From: Pomphorhynchus laevis
Taxonomy: Eukaryota > Acanthocephala > Palaeacanthocephala > Echinorhynchida > Pomphorhynchidae
Direction: 5' to 3'
Length of the DNA stretch: 64,000 bases
Assembly: GCA_012934845.2 (NCBI GenBank)
Contig: WNNJ02001928.1
Location: 1 to 64,000 of the forward strand
Every line of letters begins with the position of its first letter. Position 1 is the first letter of the stretch. The notes under the pieces were generated by a model. It saw only the letters and a program-made list of their open reading frames with translations, did no database searches and had not been told where the DNA came from. A program made the position numbers and the translations under genes. Shown here one piece after another: positions 1 through 9,674 of this stretch.

Positions 1-712
1 TCCCCATAGTCCACAATCTCACTTTCTTAGGCTTCCATTTCGATGATCACCTTTCCCTTAAACCCTTCGTCCGTGACAAGGTTCACTCATCTAACTGTAT
101 TCACCGTGGCATTCGCCGCATCCGCCCCCTTATCGACTTCCTTTCTTGTATGTCTCTTCTTTCATCGCTTCTTTTCCCTAAAGTCGATTACTGCCTTAGC
201 CTTTTCGTCAATTCTCCAAAATCCATCATCCTACCACTACAACACATAATCAACTCCGCCGTTCGAGTGCTCTTTCGTCTCCGTCGCTTCGACCACACAC
301 CCACATATCTTGCCCAACTCTCCTGGCCCACCATCCACATCCACATCAAACTCCGCCTTCTTCTCGTTACTTTTCGTCTCATCGCTGTCGGCTCCCCAAT
401 CGTTCATCAACCTTCCTTTCTTAGACAATACTCGTCCCACCTCGCTATCGTTTCGTTCCTGCCATACCTTCTTATTTCGCTTTCCTAATTACTCCAACAA
501 CTACGGTCTCCGATCCCTCCTAGTCGCCGCCTCACTCGCCTGGAATCAACTCCCTCTCGACGTCCGCCGCGCCTTCTCCTTTATCACATTCGAACACCTC
601 CTCCTTTCACACCTTCTCGACACCTGATTCACTTTCTTGTTTTGTTGTGGTCATGTAAGCGTGCGCTGGCATGCATTTGCCACGCTAAAATAAATCGTTT
701 TTTAATATAAAA
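1..712 (+). mobile_element. CR1/L2-like LINE, 3' end (copy 1)
   Basis: This is the 3' end of a non-LTR retrotransposon running off the left edge. Translated pieces such as LPLQHIINSAVRVLFRLRRF (from about 230) match the C-terminal reverse-transcriptase region of the two other copies in this window (LPLQRIINVAVRVLLRLRRF). The reading frame is broken by several frame changes, so it is a relic. The 3' untranslated end at about 640-712 has the family signature: a short palindromic stretch around 'gcgtgcgctggcatgc', then 'atttgccacg', then an A/T-rich tail. It is more diverged from copies 2 and 3 than they are from each other. Confidence 0.8.
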
Positions 713-1260
713 GCAGAATTCCTATAGACACTCGTGTGCAAAATATTTTTGTGATCAAGGCGAATAGCCGAAACGTCAAATAAATAATGAATCGTGTTTT
801 TCTGCTGTTTTTTATTACTACAAATATATATTGAATAGTTGCTAGGTCACACGAGGTGACTTTCGCATTGAAAACCAGCTACAGAATCCTTCCTTCATGA
901 TATCCAATTCCATACACCCTGACAACTTACGGCCACATTGCCACAGCCGTTTTCGTTTCGCCCGCTTTTTGCCTCTTGTTGGTATCCCCGGACTCATCAG
1001 AAGGCTGACTACCACTTCTTCGCCTTTTGAAATTTGACTTAGCCGAGATTCGAGCTGTCGCTCTCTGTACTTGGCTTGCGCTCTTGACTGCTAGGCTACG
1101 AATCCAGGATTATCAGATTTCACACAGTATATGAAACCTTCCATCATGATCTCAAGCAACTGCATTGTCCGCGATGCTCTCTGGCATGCGTATTATAGAT
1201 TGTATCGTATGAGATCGTGAAGATCGATTGAAATCGGGACTAGTGATCCTTTGAGGAAAA
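713..1260 (-). other. Penelope-tail-like debris, no gene
   Basis: No coding region is visible. At 752-774 on the + strand is a Penelope-tail-like motif (TGATCA, short GGC/GCC hairpin, GAAACGTC). On the minus strand, 1000 down to 955 reads CTGATGAGTCCG, a loop, then CGGGCGAAAC: a hammerhead-like core with a five-pair stem II. No convincing stem III with a GUH cleavage site follows, so activity is doubtful. The remainder is unassigned. Confidence 0.4.
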
Positions 1261-1952
1261 CATAGTGATATATATATACATTGTAGAAATATCGGTAATA
1301 CAAAAAAAATTATTAACGTTTTCGGCCGAAGCCTTTTTCAATCTAAAACAAGTGCTCAAAATTAGAAAACATCATAAATCCCAAGTCACGTTAAGTCTAA
1401 ATTAAACGTATGTTTATCATTTTGTCCAAATGGATCATCACTCATAACACGACCAATCATCTGCATTTCACCTTCGCGTCTTTCTTCTGTGCTTCTAAAT
1501 GTTGATGTTATCACTGTATATCTCAATATGTGCTCGTCATCATTTTCAACGATATGCCGTACCAATGCATCATTCTTTTATTTATTTGCCTTGATATCTG
1601 CTCGCCTGTTATTTAGCCTTTCACTAAAAGATCGGCATGATATACCTACGTATTGATGATTACAACCACCACAATGTGCGATGTATATGATATCTTTAGT
1701 GGCACAGTTGAAATTTCCTTTAGTAAGATACTTGCGATTGGTGGTTGTACTAATATAGATATTTGTGTCACATATTGATTCACATGTCTCACACCTAGGA
1801 CGTTTACACGACATGCACCCATATATTGATATGTCATTAGCATTTTTAGACTTATCACGAGTAAAGTAGTTACCTAATTTTGGGGGTACCTTTAATACAG
1901 TTTAGTCTAAATTAAACGTATGTTTATCATTTTGTCCAAATGGATCATCAAT
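1261..1952 (-). mobile_element. Penelope-like element PLE-1, GIY-YIG end and tail
   Basis: Read on the minus strand, 1858-1578 encodes the linker and GIY-YIG endonuclease of a Penelope-like element: a cysteine-rich segment (CKRPRCETCESIC), then IYIAHCGGCNHQYVGISCRS and NNRRADIK. The endonuclease nicks the target to prime reverse transcription. The tail continues left to about 1261 and contains a GGCTTCGGCCGAAAACGTTAA hairpin motif like other Penelope tails here. The RT half of the same element lies at 5884-6805 and was separated by the LTR element at 1953-5883. A 45-base sequence occurs twice (about 1393-1440 and 1911-1950), probably element sequence duplicated at its end. Confidence 0.8.
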
Positions 1953-2059
1953 TGTTGTAAATCGAGATATACCAAAGAGGTTTATTCGAACATCTACAAA
2001 CAATTCGAGTAAATAATTAAATGTGTCAGAACGATAGAAAACAGTTAAGAATCACCACA
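1953..2059 (-). repeat. LTR (3' LTR) of gypsy-like element
   Basis: 107 bp, apparently identical to 5777-5883 at a constant offset of 3824 bases. It contains the stop codon of the polyprotein frame, so the last codons lie within the LTR. Confidence 0.92.
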
Positions 2060-5000
2060 ATCCTCCCACTTAATAAAATCGTCGAACCGTTTCGGTTTCC
2101 TTAACTTTCTTCGAGGTCTGTCTGAATCTGACCGAAGGGTATCGACATCTGGTGCCTCTGTTGTACGAGGATGTTCGTTCGTTATCGACACCACGTCATC
2201 GGTAGGAACCGTAAACGATATGCTATCGTCAACCGTGAATGATCTACTGCCAGTAGTCTGAACATCATCGGCGTCGATTAATCCTGGTTGTGTGTGATTT
2301 ACCGGAAGTGTTTCCTCGGTACCTTCACTTTGGGTGTCCTTAGCCTGAAACGTGATATCAAACGTTGCTGGTCGTGATATCGGGGCGAGGTCGCGAGGCG
2401 AGACCATCGTAGTGCGTCCATTTGGATATTTAATCAATGCGGAATGGCGATTTGCTTCGACGAGTTGGACTTCCAACACTTTAGGATCGAACTTGCTTTT
2501 CTGTAGAAAGTTACGCACCAAGATTGGACCGGGCTCGCATAACCAACTGGGAAGGGATTTACCGTAACAGCTATTTCGACCGTATGAAAATAAGCGTTCG
2601 TGTGGAGACTGGCCAGTCGCTGTACTTAAAAGTGTGCGAATAGCGTTCAACGCCGTTGAAAGATACTGCTCCCACTTGTCGCTCAATTCACCTTCATCGA
2701 CTAAAGCCAATTCAATAGCCTTCCATATGATGCCATTCATCCGTTCACACTGTCCGTTTCCTCTCGGGTTATACGTTGCAGTATGAGTAACATGTACACC
2801 TGCATCACGAAGAAACTCTCGTGTCTCTGTTGAGATAAATGCTGCGCCTCTGTCGGAGTGTATAGCCACCGGAGTTCCAAAGATACAGAAAAGTTGACGT
2901 AGGCAGTATATTACCGTCTTTGACGACATATCCGAACACGGAAAAGCCCATGGGAAACGAGAGAATTCGTCAACTACAGTCAAGAGATATCGGTTTCCTG
3001 TAGAATTCGACATTGGTCCTTTAAAATCAATAGCAAGACGTTCGAACGGTCGACTAGCACGCACAACTTCACCTTGGGTCCCTTTAAAATATCGCGGCTT
3101 GACGCGAGCACAAGTTTCGCACTTCTTCACGACGTCCCTCACTTCGTCGAGGCTGGCAGGTATATTTTTTGATCTGATATAAGCCCAGAGTCTCGTAATG
3201 CCCGGATGGCAAAGTCGTCTGTGTAACTCCTTTAGATTTTGTCCAGTGAACGAAACAGCAGTACATTGAACTCGAGAGAGTGTGTCGGCCGGAACATTAT
3301 TCTTGCCGGGACGATAACGAATTTCATACTCCAATTCGGAAAGCTCGAGTCTCCACCGGGCAATTTTATCGTTTTTTATCGAGCTCTTCGTGGAAGGCTT
3401 GAACATGAATGATAGCGACCTCTGATCGCAGACAATCGTCAATTTTCTTCCCACTAAGTAATGTCGCCAATGTCGAGTTGCTTCGATGATGGCCAATGCC
3501 TCTAATTCAACAGCCGGCTGCAACTTCTCTGCCTTTGTTAGAACTCTTGAGAAAAATGCCACAGGTCGCTCCTCCTGTGACAGCACCCCTGAAATAGCAA
3601 CTCCTGAGGCATCGGTTTCCAGAATGAAAGGAAGATCCTCACAAATACCAGCCTTACACGCCTGACTAAGTTCGAGTCGAACGATGTTAAAAGAACGTAA
3701 TGCATCCTCGTCCATTGGGAAAGTGTCACAGCAAGCAAACGATCTAATTTTGTCTGAGAATCTTGAAATCCATCCGGAATAATAAGTTAACATACCAAGA
3801 ATACGTTGTTTATCTTTCAGTGTACGAGGAGCATCCATTCGAAGTAGTGGCTGCAATCTACTTGGATCGGGCTTGACTGAGCCCTCTGTGATTGAATATC
3901 CCAAAATACTGATAACAGGACTAGCGACGACAGATTTGTCCTTGTTAATATCCAGATTGTACTTTTTCGCGATCCTCAAAAATCGTGCTAAATTAGTGTC
4001 GTGTGCTACCCTGTCTACACCGGTAACGATCACGTCATCCAAATACGCATAAACACCCAAAAGATTTTCTGCGTTTATAATAGAATCCATAATACGTTGA
4101 AAAGCCGCAACACCGTTCTTTAAACCGAAAGGCATGCACCGATACTGGTATAGGCCCCCAGCCGCCTCAAAAGCTGTGTATTTGCGATCGCTTTCTACCA
4201 ATGGAATTTGATTATATGCATTTTTAAGATCGAATACACTGAACCACGTACACTTGGATATCTTATCTATAAAGTCATCGATTCTCGGTAAAGGATAAGC
4301 GTCAGAGCGTGAGAATCGGTTGATCGTAGCCGCATAATCGACTACCATACGCCGTTTTCCATTCTTGTTAGTAACAATTAGCACCTGTGATCTCCAAGGA
4401 GAAGAACTTTTTTCAATGACACCGTCTTGAAATAGCCTCGCTACCTCATGCTGAATGAATCGATATTGATCAGGCGTTCTCCTTCTGCTTTTTGTTTGAA
4501 TCGGGATGCAGTCTGCGCTTAGTTCGCCTATCACTCGTGCCGGTTCGATGTTCATAAGATTCACAACCGTCTGTAAAATCAGCTCGTTACCGCTGCCGCC
4601 GAAGTTAAGCCGGAAAGAGGACAATCGTTTCAAAAACGGAATACCCAGAATGACGTCTGTATACAAGTCATCTAATAGGATCAAACGTACACCGACGAAA
4701 TCTTGCCCATTGCACTTAATCGTCACAAATGCCTGTCGGTTCAGTCTTTTCGTGCATTTCGTAGTAGCCATACTGACCGTTTCGTTGCAACGAATAATCG
4801 TCAGTCCACAGCGTCGTGCGGCATTGGACGAGATGAAGTTGCCGCTGCTACCAGTATCCATTAAGGCCTGTAAGGAATGCTCGTTAATCGTAACTTTGAT
4901 AGTGGACGGAGCTAACTCTTGATAGAAAGGTGATGACACGCTCGCCAATGCAGCAGTATTCACAGAAAATTTTACTGGTTGTGACTGCCCAGAACGACAA

Positions 5001-5755
5001 ACACGTGCGAAATGTCCCGTTTTTCTGCATTTATTGCAAGTGGCATCTTTGGCCGGACAACGTAATCTAGGATGTACCATTCCACCACAGAAGAAGCATC
5101 GTTTCTTCACTGTTGATAGTTGTATTTCGGTTAATTGGTTATGATCGTTGTCAAATAGAATGGAACTTGTTTCTGCGGGTTGGGGCAGCGCCGCCATCTG
5201 TATAAACTGCTCAGACGTAGATGTAGTGTAAGTGTTCGCTTGTATCTCAGCTTGCTCAAGTGAACGAGCCAATTTGAATGCTTCATCCAGAGATAACGTT
5301 GTATACTCTAGTAATCGTTGACGGCTCGATTGCGATCGGATACCGCGAATGAATGAATCTCGCACATACATATCGTGGTGTTCCATCGCCGAAACTGCCT
5401 TGAAATCACATCGTTTTCCTAGTTCCAATAGGTGAAGATGGAACTGGTCAATCGTCTGATGTTCTTGTTGTTGACATGTGGAAAGTATGTGTCTATTGAA
5501 AATTACGTTGGGCTCCTTAACGAACATAGTCTGCAGTCGACCCAGAGCTTCATCTAAGGTTGTACAATCGTCAATCGTTCGATATAGATCACAGGAAACG
5601 GTATTGTGAAGCATAGGTAGCTTGTGTTCCTCTTTCATGTCTGGGATTGTGTTCAAGAATACTTTGAAGCGGCTTACCCAGTGATTCCAAACAGAAGACG
5701 CGTTGTTACTGTTCGGTTCTAGAGACAAACTTTCGGGTTTGAGGAACTTCTCCAT
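2045..5755 (-). CDS. Gag-Pol polyprotein of the gypsy-like element
   Basis: A single open frame. The likely start is the Met of MEKFLKPESL at 5755; an in-frame upstream Met at 5827 lies inside the LTR. Counting residues from that upstream Met: a gag-like N-terminal region to about 200, two CCHC zinc knuckles at about 244-278 (CFFCGGMVHPRLRC and CNKCRKTGHFARVC), aspartic protease DTG at 324-326, RT with VFDLKNAYNQ and YLDD at 595-598, RNase H with LETDASG near 740, and integrase with an HHCC-type zinc region (HRRLCHPG and CETCARVK) followed by a DDE core (AIDFKGP, HSDRGAAF, GQCERMNG). Gag and Pol are fused without a frame change. Confidence 0.93.
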   Translation of the reverse strand: MEKFLKPESLSLEPNSNNASSVWNHWVSRFKVFLNTIPDMKEEHKLPMLHNTVSCDLYRTIDDCTTLDEALGRLQTMFVKEPNVIFNRHILSTCQQQEHQTIDQFHLHLLELGKRCDFKAVSAMEHHDMYVRDSFIRGIRSQSSRQRLLEYTTLSLDEAFKLARSLEQAEIQANTYTTSTSEQFIQMAALPQPAETSSILFDNDHNQLTEIQLSTVKKRCFFCGGMVHPRLRCPAKDATCNKCRKTGHFARVCRSGQSQPVKFSVNTAALASVSSPFYQELAPSTIKVTINEHSLQALMDTGSSGNFISSNAARRCGLTIIRCNETVSMATTKCTKRLNRQAFVTIKCNGQDFVGVRLILLDDLYTDVILGIPFLKRLSSFRLNFGGSGNELILQTVVNLMNIEPARVIGELSADCIPIQTKSRRRTPDQYRFIQHEVARLFQDGVIEKSSSPWRSQVLIVTNKNGKRRMVVDYAATINRFSRSDAYPLPRIDDFIDKISKCTWFSVFDLKNAYNQIPLVESDRKYTAFEAAGGLYQYRCMPFGLKNGVAAFQRIMDSIINAENLLGVYAYLDDVIVTGVDRVAHDTNLARFLRIAKKYNLDINKDKSVVASPVISILGYSITEGSVKPDPSRLQPLLRMDAPRTLKDKQRILGMLTYYSGWISRFSDKIRSFACCDTFPMDEDALRSFNIVRLELSQACKAGICEDLPFILETDASGVAISGVLSQEERPVAFFSRVLTKAEKLQPAVELEALAIIEATRHWRHYLVGRKLTIVCDQRSLSFMFKPSTKSSIKNDKIARWRLELSELEYEIRYRPGKNNVPADTLSRVQCTAVSFTGQNLKELHRRLCHPGITRLWAYIRSKNIPASLDEVRDVVKKCETCARVKPRYFKGTQGEVVRASRPFERLAIDFKGPMSNSTGNRYLLTVVDEFSRFPWAFPCSDMSSKTVIYCLRQLFCIFGTPVAIHSDRGAAFISTETREFLRDAGVHVTHTATYNPRGNGQCERMNGIIWKAIELALVDEGELSDKWEQYLSTALNAIRTLLSTATGQSPHERLFSYGRNSCYGKSLPSWLCEPGPILVRNFLQKSKFDPKVLEVQLVEANRHSALIKYPNGRTTMVSPRDLAPISRPATFDITFQAKDTQSEGTEETLPVNHTQPGLIDADDVQTTGSRSFTVDDSISFTVPTDDVVSITNEHPRTTEAPDVDTLRSDSDRPRRKLRKPKRFDDFIKWEDCGDS

Positions 5756-5776
5756 GATATACAATGTTCGAATAAT

Positions 5777-5883
5777 TGTTGTAAATCGAGATATACCAAA
5801 GAGGTTTATTCGAACATCTACAAACAATTCGAGTAAATAATTAAATGTGTCAGAACGATAGAAAACAGTTAAGAATCACCACA
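5777..5883 (-). repeat. LTR (5' LTR) of gypsy-like element
   Basis: 107 bp, apparently identical to the left LTR, which points to a recent insertion. The right neighbour is PLE-1 sequence. Confidence 0.92.
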
Positions 5884-6801
5884 CTTCATATACAGGTCCA
5901 ATGGAACTTCCAGCTGAGGGAAGGTGTTACAAGGGTCCTTTTATGATGTATAGGTTGCGAAATATGCTGACGGAATAGATCCGGACCTCACAAATGTGCA
6001 TTTCGTTATGGGTCATTGGCTATAATTCATAAAACTTGTTACTGCATCGATTCCTTCTCGATGAGGAATGTTTGTGTAGAGTGAAGTAATATCAACTGTA
6101 ACTATTGTTAGCTTGTCGTTCGTTGCTATATTAAGATTTTTTAATTTTCGAATGAATTGCAATGAGCTACTTATATAAGTTTGAACATTTTTAGCAAGTG
6201 GTATAAGTAATTTGTGTATATATTTAGATAAGTTTTCCATTACCGTGTTTTTACAGCTCACAATCGGTCGACCAACAAAAGGTCTTTCTGGTTTGTGTAC
6301 CTTTGGCAGCATATAGAATGTGCCAAAGTTCATATTCGATGGTGTCAATATTTGAAGTTGTTCTAGCTCCAAGTTTCTGAGTGAAATATCCTTCGTCAAA
6401 TAATCTCTGAGGCATGATTAGACTTACTAAGAGCATCCGCATTCACCTGTACATACGAGTCTAAAGACAATTGTCGCAATCCTTCGGAAACAATCTGACG
6501 TCGCCCAAACAACTGGAAAACATCCTTTGTCTGCCTTCTTAATGACACAATCCTCTCTTTTTTAAACACATTATTAATCTTAGCTGTTCCTTAGATACAT
6601 TTCCCGACGTTTTAACTTGCTTATTCTTTAAGTATTTCGTCCACATTTGCTCTATTGTTCTTTTCTGACTTGTAGATGGTTGATTAGTTTTTCCATATAT
6701 AGCATTAATTGATTGCTTTAAGTTTTTCGCAACTTCAAATCTATCATACTCCAAAGAAGCTATCGCAAAATTCAAACCCAGCTGGATTAGAGAGGATTTA
6801 G

Positions 6802-6805
<4 letters not shown>
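5884..6805 (-). mobile_element. Penelope-like element PLE-1, RT part (broken)
   Basis: Reads on the minus strand as the reverse transcriptase of a Penelope-like element. From 6805: SLIQLGLNFAIASLEYDRFE, similar in position to VLALGLNFVTSKREF in PLE-2. From 6399: FGTFYMLPKVHKPERPFVGRP and IVTVDITSLYTNIPHREGI, which are the fingers and motif A of Penelope RT. The frame is interrupted and the part with the YLDD motif is not recognisable here. The nuclease half lies beyond the inserted LTR element at 1261-1952. The 5' side abuts a long TA repeat. Confidence 0.85.

Positions 6806-6879
<74 letters not shown>
6805..6879. repeat. (TA)n microsatellite
   Basis: A pure TA dinucleotide run at the 5' edge of PLE-1. 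A second run follows at 6918-6980. TA tracts flank several Penelope pieces in this window (also 12077-12150 and 16613-16660), which suggests an insertion preference for, or generation of, such tracts. Confidence 0.95.
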
Positions 6880-6882
<3 letters not shown>

Positions 6883-6916
6883 GACTACCTTCTGCATTGC
6901 GAAGGGGTAATGAACC

Positions 6917-6917
<1 letters not shown>

Positions 6918-6981
<64 letters not shown>
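6918..6981. repeat. (TA)n microsatellite
   Basis: Second TA run, immediately left of the inverted Penelope tail at 6987. Confidence 0.95.
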
Positions 6982-6985
<4 letters not shown>

Positions 6986-6986
6986 G

Positions 6987-7425
6987 AGTAAAATTTTGTG
7001 AACCGGTAAAGACCAAAAACAATATAATTTATTTTAACGTTTCGTCCCTTACTAGGACTTCTTCAGAACAATCTATAATACAAAGAAACAGCAGAATTGT
7101 TAGCAATAATTAATTATGTCATAATTAGTTAGGTGTTGAACTAATATAATATAGCGTGTCACAAACACGTTTCCTATGTTATATCTTGCCACATAAGTGG
7201 TGGAGCTTGTGTTAGGCCTTGTGGACATTCTGCCATTAACTGTGCAATCCAAAACATCTCTCTCGATTTACGTACTCGAGCATTCACCAAACCACTTTTG
7301 ATGATGATGTAGTTATACGTTTCTAAGGCGTGATGCGTAAGTGCGTGTGCTACTGCTCCATCTGTTGGACTTCGTTTTTTAATGTCTGCACGTCTGTTAT
7401 TTATTCCTATATTCAGACCATTATA
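6987..7425 (-). mobile_element. PLE-2 tail, inverted copy
   Basis: An inverted copy of the 3' part of the PLE-2 element. It contains the C-terminal GIY-YIG codons (minus strand from about 7420, NNRRADIKKRSPTDGAVAHA) and the tail down to 6987. In this copy the frame continues about 35 codons past the point where the + strand copies have TGA, ending in QAPPLMWQDIT. A hammerhead-like core (CTGAAGA, hairpin, GAAAC) lies at 7066-7039. It is head-to-head with the + strand tail at 7445-7895. Confidence 0.9.
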
Positions 7426-7444
7426 GGTCTGAATATAAAAAATA

Positions 7445-7890
7445 TTGGTCTGAATATTTAAAAAACGAAGTCCAACAGATGGAGCAGTAGCACGCGCACT
7501 CACTCATCACGCCTTAGAAACGTATAATTACATCATCATCGAAAGTGGTTTGGTAAATGCTTGAGTACGTAAATCGAGAGAGATGTTTTGGATTGCACAG
7601 TTAATGGCAGAATGTCCACAAGGCCTAACACAAGCTCCACCACTTATGTGGCAAGATATAACATAGGAAACGTGTTTGTGACACGCTATATTATATTAGT
7701 TCAACACCTAAAAATAAATTTGTATTATTATTACTAACTAATTATGACATAATTTATTATTGCTAACAATTCTGCTGTTTCTTTGTATTATAGATTGTTC
7801 TGAAGAAGTCCTAGTAAGGGACGAAACGTTAAAATAAATTATATTGTTTTTGGTCTTTACCGGTTCACAAAATTTTACTCTGAAAATATA
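7445..7890 (+). repeat. PLE-2 upstream tail copy (terminal-repeat-like)
   Basis: A direct-orientation copy of the PLE-2 3' end, nearly identical to 11620-12030, placed upstream of the PLE-2 coding region. A tail copy at both ends of one element is the arrangement described for Penelope pseudo-LTRs. A hammerhead-like core lies at 7800-7827. Between this and the inverted copy is a short palindrome (TTCAGACC/GGTCTGAA). Confidence 0.88.
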
Positions 7891-8370
7891 TGGACGAATC
7901 TATATTAGATCCCGGATCGCAGCTTAATACATCGCAATATATATATGATCGTGTCTCAAGTGGGACCCTGCAAGTTAGACCAAATCTACATACATCGAAA
8001 GCAGCGGAAGTACATATGCAATACCTAACCGCGTGTATAGACCATGACGTTATTCCAAAAGGACTACGACTGCAAAAACGCATCTGCCCAATTCTCAAAG
8101 AAGTATCGAAAGATAAAATCGCAGCACTGCAATCACAATGTGCACAAATCCTTCGAATTGCAGGTATTTAACTAACGCATACACTTCGAAATTTCTATGG
8201 ACGTGTTTATAATTCTTACCCTCCAAACAGGGATCAAATTTTGTATAATAGACTTATTCTGAAAAAGTGTAGAAAATTGTCAAAGTTAACAGGTAGATTT
8301 ATTCACCAGAGTGAACTACGGTTAATCGCACATCATCCAAACAGAAGATTTCGTAGAACACAATCAACGA
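7890..8370 (+). mobile_element. PLE-2 N-terminal coding part
   Basis: The start of the Penelope PLE-2 gene. From ATG 7890 the frame reads MDESILDPGSQLNTSQYIYD and runs to a TAA at 8169-8171, then continues in the same frame (LILKKCRKLSKLTGRFIHQS) to about 8370, so only one in-frame stop interrupts it. The first 60 or so bases recur after the PLE-2 3' end at about 12020-12076, showing a head-to-tail junction. The gene is then cut by the CR1-like insertion and resumes at about 9675. Confidence 0.82.
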
Positions 8371-8446
8371 TGAACAATCGACCTAATGGGTCGAACCCAA
8401 TTTAGGTCGATTGTTCGACCTATTAAGGTCGAACAATCGACCTAAA
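8371..8446. repeat. Junction filler with direct and inverted 15-mers
   Basis: Between PLE-2 and the 5'-truncated LINE lies a patch made of the sequence 'gaacaatcgacctaa' in two direct copies and one inverted copy ('ttaggtcgattgttc'). It looks like locally templated filler made at the 5' junction of LINE integration. No coding role is visible. Confidence 0.7.
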
Positions 8447-9674
8447 TTATGTAGTGTCATAGTTTCTCTTGATCTATCGTCTGCTTTAGACATCGTCGAT
8501 CACTGGATTCTTCTACATCGCCTTCGTCATGATTATGGCTTCTCTTTACCCACTGTATCATGGTTTTCTTCATATCTATCAAACCGTACATTTCGTGTCT
8601 ATTCTAACTCTTCTTTCCCATCCTTCATCCATCTCGACCCGTGTTTCACAAGGCTCCGTATTAGGCCCTATGCTTTTCTCTCTTCTTCTCGGTGACTTGT
8701 CTTCGATTTCTCATAAATTTAACTTCCATGTTATGCAATATGCTGATGACATTCTCATCTATGCTCACGCACCTGCTTATCGTATTCATGATCTTAGTGT
8801 TTCTGCTTCCGACTGTCTTGTCTCAATTTCCAATCATCTTTCTTCCCTTCGCCTTTCTCTGAATCCTGATAAATCTAAAATTATGTGGATCCTACATCGA
8901 AGCTTCGGCGTAGAACCTCCTTCCGTATCATTAAATTCTACAATTCTTCCTATCGTTGATAATCTCGTTTTTTCTAGGCTTTCATTTCGACAACCGACTT
9001 TCACTTAAACCTTTCGTAAGTGATAAAGTACGCTCATCTATCTTGATACTCCGCAATCTCCGCTAAGTTCGTAGATTGATCGATTTCCCTTCTTGTATGA
9101 CTCTCATATCTTCTCTTCTTTTCTCAAGACTTGATTACTGTCTTAGTCTATTTTCCAACTCACCTAAATCCACTCTTCTTCCTTTACAACGCATCATCAA
9201 CGTTGCCGTTCGAGTTCTCCTCCGTCTTCGTCGTTTTGATCATACATCCTACTATCTTGTTTCTCTTGATTGGCCTACCATTTATTGTCGTGTTCAAATT
9301 CGTCTTCTTGTCGTAGCTTTTCGCCTTATAACTTATCATACCCCTTCATTTCTCAACCTTCCCTTTCTCGACAATTCTCGTACTGTGTATTGTGCTCTGC
9401 GTTCCCGTAATTCCCTTCTTTTACATGTCCCAATCTACTCTACCTCTTTTGGCTTCCGCTCCTTCGTTGTGGCTGCTTCTCTCTTGTGGAATCAACTGCC
9501 TATTCATATCCGCCAATCAACATCTATGCCGTACTTCAAACGCCAAATCCAATTTTATTTCAACAATTAACTAATTACCTGTGACCTTTGATGTTCTTTT
9601 TTTTGTTAGTGGTCATGTAAGCGTGCATTTTTCACGCATTTGCCACGTTAAGTAAATTATTGTATTATTATTGA
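8447..9674 (+). mobile_element. CR1/L2-like LINE, 5'-truncated (copy 2)
   Basis: A 5'-truncated non-LTR element inserted in PLE-2. It encodes part of the RT: IVSLDLSSALDIVDHWILLHR (motif A region), STRVSQGSVLGPMLFSLLLG, QYADDILIYAHA (catalytic YADD) and LSLNPDKSKIMW, then after a frame change at a T run near 8972 the thumb and C-terminal region (9076-9570). It ends with the family 3' UTR (gtaagcgtgcattttt, then catttgccacgtt) and an ATT-rich tail at about 9655-9674. It closely matches copy 3 on the minus strand and shares the same frame change. Confidence 0.9.

Larger units (their letters stand above)
1953..5883 (-). mobile_element. Ty3/gypsy-like LTR retrotransposon, looks whole
   Basis: An LTR element on the minus strand with 107-bp terminal repeats (1953-2059 and 5777-5883) that I read as identical, beginning TG and ending CA. 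Between them is one long open frame with gag, protease, RT, RNase H and integrase in the Ty3/gypsy order. It looks whole and young. The frame starts only about 20 bases after the 5' LTR and its last codons run into the 3' LTR. The element sits inside PLE-1 and splits it. I could not find a convincing target-site duplication. The single fused frame and integrase style resemble CsRn1-type gypsy elements; that assignment is inference. Confidence 0.93.

Noticed and set aside
6910-7113. Open frame with an IYIYIY stretch
   Set aside because: A translation of a TA dinucleotide run.
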